27,818 nucleotides of DNA from Clostridia bacterium (GTDB lineage: Bacteria; Bacillota; Clostridia; Oscillospirales; CAG-272). Made by a program: the position numbers and the translations under genes. The notes under the pieces were generated by a model. It saw only the letters and a list, made by a program, of their open reading frames with translations, was not told where the DNA came from and made no database searches. The stretch covers positions 1 through 27,818 of the forward strand of contig JAFTNI010000019.1 of assembly GCA_017451975.1 (NCBI GenBank), written 5' to 3'. Of this stretch, positions 8,351 to 16,780 are shown piece by piece. Every line of letters starts with the position of its first letter. Positions within the stretch are counted from its first letter, which is position 1.

Positions 8351-9082
8351 ATGACAGAAAGCATATTTACGGTAATTTCAAACGAAAAAATCGCAAAAAA
8401 CACTTATAAAATGGTTCTCTCGGGCACAGACGAAGGCTGTGCCCCCGGGAAATTTGTAAATATAAAAATCGACGGCCTTTTCCTCCGCCGCCCCATTTCC
8501 GTTTGCAATTATGAAGATGGAAAGCTCACTTTGGTTTACAAGGCAGTGGGCAAGGGCACGGAAGCGATGGCTAAAATGGAAGCGGGCAAGGAGCTTAATG
8601 TGCTCGCTTACCTCGGCAACGGCTACGACCTTACAAAAAGCGGCGATGCACCCATGCTCATCGGCGGCGGCGTAGGCGTGCCCCCCCTCTATATGTGCGC
8701 GAAGAAGCTTATTGCAGGCGGCAAAAAAGTTACTGTTATACTCGGCTTCAACACAGCAGAAGAGGTTTTCTATAAAGATGAATTCGAAGCGCTCGGCGCG
8801 CGCGTGCTCGTTGCTACGGCAGACGGCAGTGTTGGCACAAAGGGCTTCGTAACAGATGCTATGAAGGAAGTGGAAGGCTACAGCTACTTCTACACCTGCG
8901 GCCCCGAGCCCATGCTCAAGGCTGTTTACAATGCTACGGCGACCTCGGGCGAATTCAGCTTTGAGGAGCGTATGGGCTGCGGCTTTGGCGCGTGCGTCGG
9001 CTGCACTTGCAAAACGAAATACGGCAATAAACGCATTTGTAAAGATGGCCCCGTGCTTGTTAAGGAGGAGATCATATGGTAA
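8351..9082 (+). CDS. pyrK: Dihydroorotate dehydrogenase B, electron-transfer subunit
   Basis: PyrK carries FAD and a 2Fe-2S cluster and passes electrons from the PyrD flavin to NAD+. In the 243-residue sequence the flavin-binding R-P-I-S motif is at 47-50, the NAD-binding glycine run GGGVGVPP at 105-112, and C-G-P-E-P-M follows in the C-terminal third. The cluster ligands Cys210, Cys215, Cys218 and Cys230 have the spacing 5-3-12 expected for PyrK. It starts 11 bases after carB, with a modest AAAGGG ribosome-binding site overlapping the carB stop, and overlaps pyrD by seven bases, as expected for subunits made in equal amounts. Its presence shows that the dehydrogenase is the NAD-linked type 1B. 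Confidence 0.96.
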   Translation: MTESIFTVISNEKIAKNTYKMVLSGTDEGCAPGKFVNIKIDGLFLRRPISVCNYEDGKLTLVYKAVGKGTEAMAKMEAGKELNVLAYLGNGYDLTKSGDAPMLIGGGVGVPPLYMCAKKLIAGGKKVTVILGFNTAEEVFYKDEFEALGARVLVATADGSVGTKGFVTDAMKEVEGYSYFYTCGPEPMLKAVYNATATSGEFSFEERMGCGFGACVGCTCKTKYGNKRICKDGPVLVKEEIIW

Positions 9083-9987
9083 ATACAAAAGTAAATCTTT
9101 CAGGCCTGGAGCTTGATAACCCCATAATCCCCGCCAGCGGCACTTTCGGCTTTGGCTATGAGATGGCGGAATTTTACGATATAAACGTGCTTGGCTCCTT
9201 CTCCTTCAAGGGTACTACGGCAGAACCTCGCTTCGGCAACCCCACACCGAGAATTGCGGAAACACCCTCCGGTATGCTCAACGCAGTTGGCCTTCAGAAC
9301 CCGGGCGTTGAAAAGGTTATTGCCGAAGAGCTTCCCAAAATGGAAAAGGTTTTCCACAAGAAAGTTATTGCAAACGTAGGCGGTTTTTCCGTTGAAGAAT
9401 ACGCCACAACCTGCGAAAAGCTCGATGCGGTAGATAGCGTAGGCCTTCTCGAGGTTAACATAAGCTGCCCCAACGTTCACGGCGGCGGCATCAGCTTCGG
9501 TACAGATGCGAAAGCGGCATACGAGGTTACGAAAGCGGTTAAAGCCGTTACGAAGAAGCCCGTTTACATGAAGCTTTCCCCAAACGTAACAGATATCACC
9601 GAAATCGCGCGCGCTTGCGAAGCGGCGGGTGCAGACGGTATTTCGCTTATCAATACGCTTATGGGTATGCGCATAGACCTGCGCAGAAGAGCGCCCATTA
9701 TCAAAAACAAAACGGGCGGTCTTTCGGGCCCCGCTATTTTCCCTGTAGCGGTGAGAATGGTTTACCAGGTTTACGAAGCGGTTAAAATTCCGCTTATCGG
9801 TATGGGCGGCGTTCAGAGCGCAGAAGACGTTATAGAGCTTATGCTCGCGGGTGCGACCGGTGTTGAAGTGGGCGCGGCAAACCTTGTTTCCCCCACCATC
9901 TGCCGCGACATTATTGCCGACCTCCCCGAAGCTATGAAAAAATACAACATCACAAATCTTACAGATATAATAGGAGGAGCACACTAA
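9076..9987 (+). CDS. pyrD: Dihydroorotate dehydrogenase B, catalytic subunit
   Basis: This FMN-containing catalytic subunit oxidises dihydroorotate to orotate. The 303-residue protein has the class 1 features: FKGTT with Lys45, [12 protein letters not shown] near 67-77, the catalytic Cys131 in NISCPNV (the cysteine base is diagnostic of class 1 rather than the serine of class 2), Lys166 in MKLSPN, and phosphate-binding glycines in [17 protein letters not shown] at 9063-9068 sets the ATG at 9076. It overlaps pyrK upstream, and its TAA shares one base with the ATG of pyrF. All expected residues are present. Confidence 0.97.
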   Translation: MVNTKVNLSGLELDNPIIPASGTFGFGYEMAEFYDINVLGSFSFKGTTAEPRFGNPTPRIAETPSGMLNAVGLQNPGVEKVIAEELPKMEKVFHKKVIANVGGFSVEEYATTCEKLDAVDSVGLLEVNISCPNVHGGGISFGTDAKAAYEVTKAVKAVTKKPVYMKLSPNVTDITEIARACEAAGADGISLINTLMGMRIDLRRRAPIIKNKTGGLSGPAIFPVAVRMVYQVYEAVKIPLIGMGGVQSAEDVIELMLAGATGVEVGAANLVSPTICRDIIADLPEAMKKYNITNLTDIIGGAH

Positions 9988-10685
9988 TGGGAAAAGACGT
10001 AATTATCGCCTGTGACTTCGATAGCGCAGAGAAGGTTTTTGCCTTCCTCGACAAATTCACGGGTAGAAAACCCTTTGTTAAAATCGGTATGGAGCTTTAC
10101 TATGCTGAAGGCCCCGCGATAGTTCGCGAAATCAAAAAAAGAGGCCACAAAATATTCCTCGACCTCAAGCTTCACGATATTCCCAACACGGTTAAAAAAT
10201 CCATGGCGGTTCTTTCCCGCCTCGACGTTGACATGACGAACCTTCACGCGGCAGGCACGGGACGCATGATGGAAGCCGCTATTGAAGGCCTTACCAGAGA
10301 GGACGGCACACGCCCCATGCTCATCGCCGTAACACAGCTTACTTCCACAGACGAAGAAACGATGAAGAAAGACCTTCTTATCGATAAGCCTATAGCAGAC
10401 GTTGTTATGCACTATGCTCACAACGCGAAGGTTGCAGGGCTAGACGGCGTTGTTTGCTCCCCCCTCGAAGCAGGCAAGGTTCACGAAACCTGCGGCGCGG
10501 GCTTTGTAACGGTTACTCCCGGCGTTCGCTTTGCAGACGGTGACGTAGGCGACCAGAAGAGAGTTATGACACCCGCAGAAGCGAAGAAGATCGGTTCCGA
10601 CTACATCGTTGTGGGCAGACCCATTACGGCTGCGGCAGACCCCGTTGCAGCATATGAAAGATGCGTTGCTGAATTCGTAGGTTAA
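9987..10685 (+). CDS. pyrF: Orotidine 5'-phosphate decarboxylase (type I)
   Basis: PyrF decarboxylates OMP to UMP, the last step of the pathway. The catalytic D-x-K-x-x-D signature is Asp59-Lys61-Asp64 within [11 protein letters not shown], and the substrate-binding Lys32 lies in VKIGME. The phosphate loop VTPGVRF and the terminal VVGRPIT motif are also present. At 232 residues it is the normal length for the compact bacterial type. The start overlaps the pyrD stop (TAATG) with GGAGG at 9972-9976. It is followed by a 69-base gap holding a large palindromic repeat, the first break in an otherwise tightly packed operon. Confidence 0.97.
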   Translation: MGKDVIIACDFDSAEKVFAFLDKFTGRKPFVKIGMELYYAEGPAIVREIKKRGHKIFLDLKLHDIPNTVKKSMAVLSRLDVDMTNLHAAGTGRMMEAAIEGLTREDGTRPMLIAVTQLTSTDEETMKKDLLIDKPIADVVMHYAHNAKVAGLDGVVCSPLEAGKVHETCGAGFVTVTPGVRFADGDVGDQKRVMTPAEAKKIGSDYIVVGRPITAAADPVAAYERCVAEFVG

Positions 10686-10714
10686 GTTACTTTTTCTTTC
10701 GGAGAAAAAGTAAC
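10686..10714. repeat. Palindromic repeat copy A, between pyrF and pyrE
   Basis: A perfect 12-bp stem, GTTACTTTTTCT / AGAAAAAGTAAC with loop TTCGG, is followed by CAAAAAGAA. The same design recurs at 12636-12670 and, in the opposite orientation, at 12927-12955. It has no T tract after the stem, so it is not an efficient terminator, but could stabilise or divide the operon mRNA. Confidence 0.75.
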
Positions 10715-10754
10715 CAAAAAGAACTTTGCTAAAAAAGTAAACAAGGAGTATAAA

Positions 10755-11414
10755 ATGGAAAATTACAAAAGAGAGTTTATAAAATTTCTTGAAGGCGCAG
10801 GCGTTCTTAAATTCGGTGATTTTACAGCTAAAAGCGGCAGAAAAATCCCCTATTTCGTAAACGCAGGCGAAATTAAAACAGGCGAACAGATTGCAAAGCT
10901 CGGCGAATTCTACGCTCCTTGCTATAAAGATAAAATCGGTGATAAGAGAACAGTTCTCTACGGCCCCGCATACAAGGGCATTTCCATCGCCGTTTCTTCC
11001 TCTATCGCTCTTGCAAAACAGGGCCTCGACGTTCCTTTCTTCTTCAACAGAAAAGAAGCTAAAGACCACGGCGAAGGCGGCATTTTCGTTGGCTACAAGC
11101 CCACGGCAGGCGAAGAAGTTGTTATAGTAGAAGACGTTATCACAGCGGGCACGGCTATCCGCGAAAGCATGGAAAACCTTTCCTCTCTTGAAGGTGTTAA
11201 GGTTGCCGCTACATTCGTTATGGTAGACCGCAAGGAAATAGGCAAGGATACCACAAAATCTGCCACAGCCCAGGTAACGGCAGATTTCGGCTTCCCCGTA
11301 TACTCCGTTGTTGACGTTTACGACATTATCGAGTACCTCGAAGAAGACGAAAAGAACGCGGAAAACGTTGCGAGAATTAAGAATTACCTCGCAGTTAACG
11401 GCGCGAAAGACTAA
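10755..11414 (+). CDS. pyrE: Orotate phosphoribosyltransferase
   Basis: PyrE joins orotate and PRPP to make OMP. The PRPP-binding motif VVIVEDVITAGTA is at residues 122-134, the flexible catalytic loop with conserved Lys and His is RKEAKDHGEGG at 99-109, and YGPAYKGI near 69-76 completes the site. Length (219 aa) is usual. AAGGAG at 10743-10748 sets the ATG. It follows the palindrome after pyrF and is followed by a second hairpin, so pyrE is the only gene of the operon with spacers on both sides, which may allow separate expression. I see no promoter in the gap. Confidence 0.97.
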   Translation: MENYKREFIKFLEGAGVLKFGDFTAKSGRKIPYFVNAGEIKTGEQIAKLGEFYAPCYKDKIGDKRTVLYGPAYKGISIAVSSSIALAKQGLDVPFFFNRKEAKDHGEGGIFVGYKPTAGEEVVIVEDVITAGTAIRESMENLSSLEGVKVAATFVMVDRKEIGKDTTKSATAQVTADFGFPVYSVVDVYDIIEYLEEDEKNAENVARIKNYLAVNGAKD

Positions 11415-11420
11415 AAAATC

Positions 11421-11442
11421 AGGCGGATTTGAAAATCCGCCT
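11421..11442 (+). other. Perfect hairpin in the pyrE-pyrB gap
   Basis: AGGCGGATTT and AAATCCGCCT form a 10-bp perfect stem with only two bases between the arms. The following AATTT is too short for a strong terminator, so it is best read as a leaky terminator or an mRNA processing/stability element within the operon. Confidence 0.6.
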
Positions 11443-11490
11443 AATTTAGAATGAATTTTAGCAAAATACCTAAAGAACGGAGAAGATAAA

Positions 11491-12573
11491 ATGAGAAGTG
11501 TTATAGATATTCTCGACCTCTCGCTTGACGAGATAGATTCGCTTATAGAAACAGCGGTAGACATTAAGAAAAATCCCGCTAAATATTCCGATAAATGCCG
11601 CGGCAAAAAGCTCGCAACGCTCTTTTTCGAGCCCTCTACGAGAACTCGCCTGAGCTTTGAAGCAGCTATGTATGAGCTCGGCGGCAACGTGCTGGGCTTT
11701 TCCGAAGCAACGTCATCTTCCGCCTCCAAGGGCGAAAGCATGGCAGATACAGCTATGGTCGTAAGCGGTTACGCCGACATTATGGCGATCCGCCACCCCA
11801 AGGAAGGCGCACCCATGGTTGCCTCCAGAAACGCGTACGTTCCGATTATCAACGCGGGCGACGGCGGCCACCTCCACCCCACGCAGACACTTGCCGACCT
11901 TTGCACGATCAAAAACGAAAAGGGCAGACTCAACGACCTTACGGTAGGCTTCTGCGGCGACCTCAAGTTCGGCAGAACGGTTCACTCGCTTCTCGCCGCG
12001 CTCTCCCGCTATGCGGGCATAAAGGTTGTGCTCATTTCTCCGAAGGAGCTCCGCATACCCAGCTACGTTAAGCACGAAACCATAGGCAAATCCGGCATGG
12101 AATACGTAGAGGTTGAAAGCCTTGAGGAAGCTATGCCTCAGCTCGACGTGCTTTATATGACACGTATTCAGAAAGAGCGCTTCTCTTACGTTGAAGATTA
12201 CGAAAGGCTTAAAGATAGCTATATTCTCACAGAAGAAAAGCTCAAAGCAGCAAAAGAAGACCTTATTGTAATGCATCCGCTGCCCAGAGTAAACGAAATT
12301 TCCGTAGCGGTAGATAAAGACCCGCGCGCGAAATACTTCCTCCAGACACTCTACGGCAAATATATGCGCATGGCGCTCATACTCTTCCTCCTCGATGAAA
12401 AACAGAAGAACACAGAGCCGAAGGAAAGCTCCTACCGCCTTGTACGCGGCAAGGTTTGCACAAACCCCGCTTGCATTTGCTCTACAGAGCAGGAGCTCGA
12501 CCAGGTATTCAAATGTGTAAACGAAGAAGAACAGGTTTACCGTTGCATCTGGTGCGACAGCCGCGCGAAATAA
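11491..12573 (+). CDS. pyrB: Aspartate carbamoyltransferase fused to a PyrI-type zinc domain
   Basis: Residues 1-305 are the catalytic chain, which condenses carbamoyl phosphate with aspartate: the carbamoyl-phosphate loop FFEPSTRTR (45-53), the 80s loop SSSASKGES (75-83), HPTQTLAD (129-136) and HPLPRVNE (262-269). After a linker the chain continues to residue 360 with C323-TNPA-C328-I-C and, later, C352-IW-C355. This matches the four-cysteine zinc domain of the separate regulatory chain PyrI, which docks to the catalytic chain. The roughly 100-residue nucleotide-binding domain of PyrI is absent, so CTP/ATP control is not expected. GGAG at 11479-11482 sets the start. Last gene of the operon; no separate pyrI follows. 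Confidence 0.95.
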   Translation: MRSVIDILDLSLDEIDSLIETAVDIKKNPAKYSDKCRGKKLATLFFEPSTRTRLSFEAAMYELGGNVLGFSEATSSSASKGESMADTAMVVSGYADIMAIRHPKEGAPMVASRNAYVPIINAGDGGHLHPTQTLADLCTIKNEKGRLNDLTVGFCGDLKFGRTVHSLLAALSRYAGIKVVLISPKELRIPSYVKHETIGKSGMEYVEVESLEEAMPQLDVLYMTRIQKERFSYVEDYERLKDSYILTEEKLKAAKEDLIVMHPLPRVNEISVAVDKDPRAKYFLQTLYGKYMRMALILFLLDEKQKNTEPKESSYRLVRGKVCTNPACICSTEQELDQVFKCVNEEEQVYRCIWCDSRAK

Positions 12574-12587
12574 GAAAACACAAAAAC

Positions 12588-12616
12588 AAAGCCCTCAAAC
12601 CGAGGGCTTTATTTTT
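12588..12616 (+). terminator. Terminator of the pyrimidine operon
   Basis: A 9-bp stem AAAGCCCTC / GAGGGCTTT with a five-base loop, followed by ATTTTTG, lies 14 bases after the pyrB stop. It marks the end of the eight-gene unit. Confidence 0.85.
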
Positions 12617-12635
12617 GCATTTATGCAGCAAATTC

Positions 12636-12955
12636 TTGTAACTTTTTCTCTTTGAGAGAAAAAGTTACAAAAAAGGCAAAACCCCTGACGGTTTAACGCT
12701 TTACAGATTTTTCGGTTTCTGCAAACCGCGCTGTATGCGCGGCAGGCTTTTAGCATTTTAGCGCATCATTTTGCAGTCCATGAAAAATCTGCAAATCATA
12801 AAAATGCGCCGTGGTTCCGAGTAATTTTTGCGACAGCAAAAATCAAACTCGGGGAGGCTCAAGAAATTTTGGCAAAAAGCAGAACTGACGGTAGCGATAA
12901 AACGGCACGTTTTTTGATTCTTTTTGCCTCTTTTTCTTTCAAAAAGAAAAAGAGG
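12636..12955. repeat. Structured non-coding element bounded by inverted palindromes
   Basis: No credible gene lies between the pyr terminator and the peptidase. The element begins with a 15-bp perfect palindrome (12636-12650 with 12656-12670) and ends with a related 13-bp palindrome (12927-12939 with 12943-12955) in opposite orientation; in both, the hairpin is followed inward by CAAAAARR. Between them are nested pairings: GGTTT/AAACC (12714-12727), GCGCAT/ATGCGC (12761-12766, 12804-12809) enclosing TTTGCAG/CTGCAAA, and CCGAG/CTCGG (12817-12821, 12848-12852) enclosing ATTTTTGC/GCAAAAAT with a GACA loop. The layout resembles a non-autonomous MITE-like element or a structured RNA gene; sequence alone does not decide. 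Confidence 0.6.
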
Positions 12956-12980
12956 GGGAACAAGAAAAAAGATATAATAA

Positions 12981-13009
12981 AAAAGAGAGGCAAGCGCCTC
13001 TCTTTTTTA
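12981..13009 (-). terminator. Terminator of the oligoendopeptidase gene
   Basis: The stem AAGAGAGGC / GCCTCTCTT with loop AAGC lies directly beyond the peptidase stop codon and is flanked by T runs on both strands, so it can stop transcription from either side. Read on the minus strand, it ends the peptidase transcript. Confidence 0.75.
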
Positions 13010-14698
13010 TTAAATCTGGTTATTTTTAAGCCACACTTTAAGCTCGTCTGCTATGCTTTCTATTGCGCCGTTTTCGTAAGGAAGCACAAGGTCTGTGCTT
13101 TTTACGATTTCCTCGAAGGTAGCCGTGCCCGCTTTATCTACAAAAGCGAGGTATTTCTGCCATGCAAGGTCGCTATCCTTGTTGGAAAGCAGGAAGAATT
13201 CAAAGGATATTGTCTGTGCCATGCAGTAATCTATATAATAAAAAGGATACATAAATATGTGAAGCTGCCTCTGCCAGTACGCGCCGCGTGAATAGAAGGG
13301 GATAGAATCGAAATCTATGTGCGGGCGGTACTTTGCTTCAAGCGAGAGCCAAACCTCGTTTCTTTCCTCGGGCGTAAGCTCGGGGCGGGAGTACATAATA
13401 TGCTGGAATTCATCTACCATGCAGCCGTAGGGTATGAAAATAAGCGAATCTTCCGCGTGGGAAAGCGTGTATTTCGGCGTGCTTTCACCGAAGAAGAGGT
13501 GGTGGTAGGGAGAGGTGAGAAACTCCATAGACATAGAGTGGCATTCGCAGGTTTCCATGGTGGGGTTCTGAAGGTCGTGGATATCCACGTTTCTCATGGC
13601 GCGGTAAGCCGCGAAAGCGTGGCCCATTTCGTGCGTGAGCACGTCTACGTCGCCGCTTGTGCCGTTGAAATTGGAGAAAACGAACGGCGCTTTGTAATCG
13701 GCAATTTCCGTGCAGTAGCCGCCGGGGGCTTTGCCCTCTTTGGCAAGCACGTCGAAAAATTCGCCGTCATACATAAAATCTATAAATTCGCGCGTTTCGG
13801 GGGAAAGCTTTTCATACATTTCTTTGCCTGCGGCGAGAATATCCTCGCTCGTGCCCTCGGGCTTCGCGTTGCCGTCGGGGAACATAAAGAGGTCATCGTA
13901 AATTTTGAGCGCATCTACGCCTATGCGAGCCTTCTGTACCTGCTTTATCTCGGAAACAACGGGCACAACGTGCTTTGCAATCTGCTCGCGGAAGGCGGCA
14001 ACCTTTTCGGCGTTATAGCAGTTTCTGCCCAGGCGGTCGTATGCAAGAGGCACGAAGCTTTCGTAGCCGAGCGTTTTTGCTATTTCCGTGCGCACGCGCA
14101 CAAGCTCGGAGTAAATTCTTTCGAATTCCTCACGTCTGCCTTCAAAAGCATTACCCTCTGCTTCATAAGCTCTTTTGCGCACGGCGCGGTCGGGGTTCTG
14201 CTTATAGGGCGAAAGCTTTGTTATGGGCATAACCTCGCCGTCAAGCTCTGCTGTGGTTGTGGCGTAAAGCTTCTGATATTCGCTTGTGAGCGCGTTTTCC
14301 TTTTGCAAAAGGGGTATGATTTCGGGTGAAAATGTTTTTTTGTCTATTTCCATATTCGCGAAGATAAGCTTGCCCATTTTTTCTTCCAGCTCTGCGCGGA
14401 AGCGGGAGCAAAGCACGGCGTTCATAAATTCCTGCGCCTTTTCCTCTAAAACGGGGCTGTTTTCATCGAAGAAATCGTTTTCCTTTTCGTAAAATTCGTC
14501 GCGCGTGTCTATTGTGTGGCGAATGGAGGCGATGGTCGCCTGAGTAGAAAAAGCGGAAAAGAGCTTTTCCTTTTCTTTTATTATTTCAAGCTGAGCTTCT
14601 GCGCTTTCTGCTTTCTGAAGCTTTTCGGTAAGAAGCTCTATTTCACTGCATACCGCGCCGATATCGGGGCGGGAGTAGGGAAGTGATGTGAATTTCAT
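13010..14698 (-). CDS. M3-family oligoendopeptidase (PepF-like), 562 aa
   Basis: A cytoplasmic zinc metallopeptidase that degrades short peptides. The zinc site is His356-Glu357-x-x-His360 in LTHEMGHAF, with the third ligand most likely Glu385 in ECHSMSMEF, the usual M3 arrangement. The N-terminal 200 residues are helical and highly charged, like the lid of M3 enzymes. No signal peptide is visible. Length is close to the 560-600 residues of the oligoendopeptidase F group. AAAGGAG upstream on the minus strand supports the ATG at 14698. It stands alone, transcribed towards the pyrimidine operon and divergently from the ABC operon; the shared upstream gap shows no clear promoter on this strand. 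Confidence 0.9.
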   Translation of the reverse strand: MKFTSLPYSRPDIGAVCSEIELLTEKLQKAESAEAQLEIIKEKEKLFSAFSTQATIASIRHTIDTRDEFYEKENDFFDENSPVLEEKAQEFMNAVLCSRFRAELEEKMGKLIFANMEIDKKTFSPEIIPLLQKENALTSEYQKLYATTTAELDGEVMPITKLSPYKQNPDRAVRKRAYEAEGNAFEGRREEFERIYSELVRVRTEIAKTLGYESFVPLAYDRLGRNCYNAEKVAAFREQIAKHVVPVVSEIKQVQKARIGVDALKIYDDLFMFPDGNAKPEGTSEDILAAGKEMYEKLSPETREFIDFMYDGEFFDVLAKEGKAPGGYCTEIADYKAPFVFSNFNGTSGDVDVLTHEMGHAFAAYRAMRNVDIHDLQNPTMETCECHSMSMEFLTSPYHHLFFGESTPKYTLSHAEDSLIFIPYGCMVDEFQHIMYSRPELTPEERNEVWLSLEAKYRPHIDFDSIPFYSRGAYWQRQLHIFMYPFYYIDYCMAQTISFEFFLLSNKDSDLAWQKYLAFVDKAGTATFEEIVKSTDLVLPYENGAIESIADELKVWLKNNQI

Positions 14699-14862
14699 TT
14701 CGAAATCTCCTTTGGGGTTTTATTTGATATTATTTTATCACTTAAAAAGGAAAAATAATAGAGGAAAATGTTAATTTTTGCGAAAATTGCCTAAATTTTA
14801 AGTAAAATTATTGCGCTTTTGTAAAATTTGACTTAATTTTCGCCAAAAGTTTCGAACAAGTG

Positions 14863-14891
14863 TAGACAAATTCGAAAAAGAGGTATATAAT
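14863..14891 (+). promoter_or_regulatory. Sigma-A promoter of the ABC export operon
   Basis: TAGACA at 14863-14868 and TATAAT at 14886-14891 are 17 bases apart. Expected transcription start is near 14898, giving a leader of about 155 bases. The 355-base gap (14699-15053) otherwise holds AT-rich sequence and one doubtful 53-codon frame (14896-15057) that overlaps the next gene's start as ATGA. Confidence 0.75.
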
Positions 14892-15053
14892 AGATATGTT
14901 ATTTTGGCATTTTATAATTTCAAAAGGCAAAAACAAATCGCGCCTTGATTTTGCTGTGTTGCGTGCGCCGCAAAAGGGTATGATTCTTTGCCACGGGATA
15001 AAAAATGATTATAAAATAAAAAAGAATTTTAAGAAATGGGAGGCTCCCGCTGA

Positions 15054-16040
15054 ATGATAAAAGTAGAACATCTTGTTAAAAAATACGGTGACAGATATGC
15101 AGTAAACGATATCAGCTTTGAAGTGAGAAAAGGCGAGATTGTAGGTTTCCTCGGCCCCAACGGCGCAGGTAAAACCACAACGCTCAATATACTTACAGGT
15201 TACCTTTCTTCCACCTCAGGCAAAGCTATGGTAGACGGAATGGATATTCTCGAACACCCCATGGAAGTTAAAAAGAAAATTGGCTTCCTTCCCGAACAGC
15301 CGCCGCTTTACCTCGACATGACGGTGCGCGAATACCTGAACTTTATTTACGACCTTCGTAAATGCAAGCTCAACCGCAAGGAGCATATTGCGGAAATTAT
15401 CCGTGTAGTAAAGCTTGAAGGCACGGAAAACCGAATGATCAAAAACCTTTCCAAAGGTTACCGCCAGCGCACGGGTATCGCAGGCGCTATAGTAGGTAAC
15501 CCCGAGGTTATTATTTTCGACGAACCCACAAACGGTCTTGACCCCAAGCAGATTATCGATATCCGCAACCTTATAAAGGAGCTTGGCCGCGATCATACCG
15601 TTATTCTCAGCACGCACATACTCTCAGAAGTTAAATCCATTTGCGACCGCATACTTATTATCAACGAAGGCAAAATCGTTGCCGACCAGATAACGGGCGA
15701 TATCAGCAAAAATTACCACGGCAACCGCCGCGTTTCCGTGCGCGTAGAGGGCCCCAGCTCCGCCGTGCTTGCAGAAATGAAGAAGCTCCCGGGTGTGGTA
15801 TACTCCCGCATAGGCGCGGAATATTCCGATGGCTCTGCTTCCTACCTGCTTGAAAGCCGCGAGGACGTGGACCTTCGCAAGCCGCTTTTCTTCATGCTTG
15901 CAAAGCATTCCTGGCCCATACTTTCGCTCGAGCTTCCCGGTGCAAACCTTGAAGATGTATTCATTGCCGCGCTCGACGAGGAAAACGCCGAGGAAGGCAA
16001 CACAAACCCCGGAAAAGCTAAAAATAAAGGAGGTAAATAA
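15054..16040 (+). CDS. ABC transporter ATP-binding protein (GldA/NatA type)
   Basis: The ATPase of an ABC-2 exporter. Walker A is GPNGAGKT at 34-41, the Q-loop region PEQPP at 80-84, the signature LSKGYRQR at 132-139 (the K-G-Y variant typical of GldA/NatA-like ATPases rather than LSGGQ), Walker B VIIFDEPT at 152-159, the D-loop GLDP, and the switch His188 in STHIL. A C-terminal domain of about 110 residues follows and ends in a Lys/Asn-rich tail. GGGAGG at 15038-15043 supports the ATG. It begins an operon with a matching permease and two auxiliary membrane proteins, the arrangement called GldA-F-G in gliding Bacteroidota but widespread in non-gliding Clostridia. The substrate is unknown. Confidence 0.92.
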   Translation: MIKVEHLVKKYGDRYAVNDISFEVRKGEIVGFLGPNGAGKTTTLNILTGYLSSTSGKAMVDGMDILEHPMEVKKKIGFLPEQPPLYLDMTVREYLNFIYDLRKCKLNRKEHIAEIIRVVKLEGTENRMIKNLSKGYRQRTGIAGAIVGNPEVIIFDEPTNGLDPKQIIDIRNLIKELGRDHTVILSTHILSEVKSICDRILIINEGKIVADQITGDISKNYHGNRRVSVRVEGPSSAVLAEMKKLPGVVYSRIGAEYSDGSASYLLESREDVDLRKPLFFMLAKHSWPILSLELPGANLEDVFIAALDEENAEEGNTNPGKAKNKGGK

Positions 16041-16042
16041 TA

Positions 16043-16753
16043 ATGGTAGCTATTTACAAGCGTGAAATGCGTTCATATTTTTCCTCTCCCATAGGATATA
16101 TATTCGTGGCTCTTTTTATGGCTGTAAGCGCGTGGTTCTTTATGTCCTATACGCTTCAGAAAGGTCAGAGCTCCGATTTCGGTACGTATTTCCAGATGAT
16201 AATCGTGCTCTTCGTAGCAATTATTCCGCTTCTTACAATGAAGCTTATGAGCGAAGAAAGAAAGCTTAAAACAGAACAGCTTATTCTTACAGGCCCCGTT
16301 ACGCTCGGCGGTATTGTAATTTCCAAATTCCTCGCCGCTTTCACAGTTTTCGGCGGTTCCTTCCTTCTTTCTTCCTTTATCTATTATATACCCCTTTTCA
16401 TGTACGGCACACCTAATACGGTAATTTACTTCTGCTGCGTTTTTGCAACAATGCTTGCGGGTGCTGCTTTCATCGCTATGGGTGTTTTCATTTCTGCTCT
16501 TACAGAAAACCAGTTCATCGCCGCTTTCGGTACGATGACACTTATTATACCCTTCCTTTTCGCAAGCTCGCTCAACACGTATATCAATAACGAGCTTGTG
16601 CGCAACATACTTTCCGGCATATCCATCACGGCACGCTACTCTTCTTTCGCCTCCGGCGTTTTCGATTGGGCAGCTTTGCTTTACTACGTTTCGCTCTGCG
16701 GCACATTTCTTTTCCTTACCGTAAGAGTGCTTGAAAAGCGCCGTTGGGATTGA
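16043..16753 (+). CDS. ABC-2 type permease (GldF-like), 236 aa
   Basis: The membrane subunit paired with the ATPase just upstream. About six hydrophobic segments are visible, starting with GYIFVALFMAVSAWFFMSYT near residue 17 and ending with LYYVSLCGTFLFLTVRVLEKR. The amphipathic start MVAIYKREMRSYFSSPIGYI and the cytoplasmic LMSEERKLKTEQLILTGPV stretch are typical of ABC-2 permeases of the gliding-motility/NosY class. AGGAGG at 16030-16035 lies within the end of the ATPase gene, and only two bases separate the genes, so the proteins are surely coexpressed. Length is normal. Confidence 0.9.
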   Translation: MVAIYKREMRSYFSSPIGYIFVALFMAVSAWFFMSYTLQKGQSSDFGTYFQMIIVLFVAIIPLLTMKLMSEERKLKTEQLILTGPVTLGGIVISKFLAAFTVFGGSFLLSSFIYYIPLFMYGTPNTVIYFCCVFATMLAGAAFIAMGVFISALTENQFIAAFGTMTLIIPFLFASSLNTYINNELVRNILSGISITARYSSFASGVFDWAALLYYVSLCGTFLFLTVRVLEKRRWD

Positions 16754-16780
16754 TTTTAAGACGGAGGATTTTGAATTATA

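Noticed and set aside
12636..12955. CRISPR array or tandem repeats
   Set aside because: The palindromes are not regularly spaced direct repeats with unique spacers, and no cas gene is nearby.
12869..13291. A 140-codon plus-strand frame starting in the structured element
   Set aside because: It runs through the palindrome and terminator into the antisense strand of the peptidase gene, and has low-complexity Lys/Arg sequence; not a gene.
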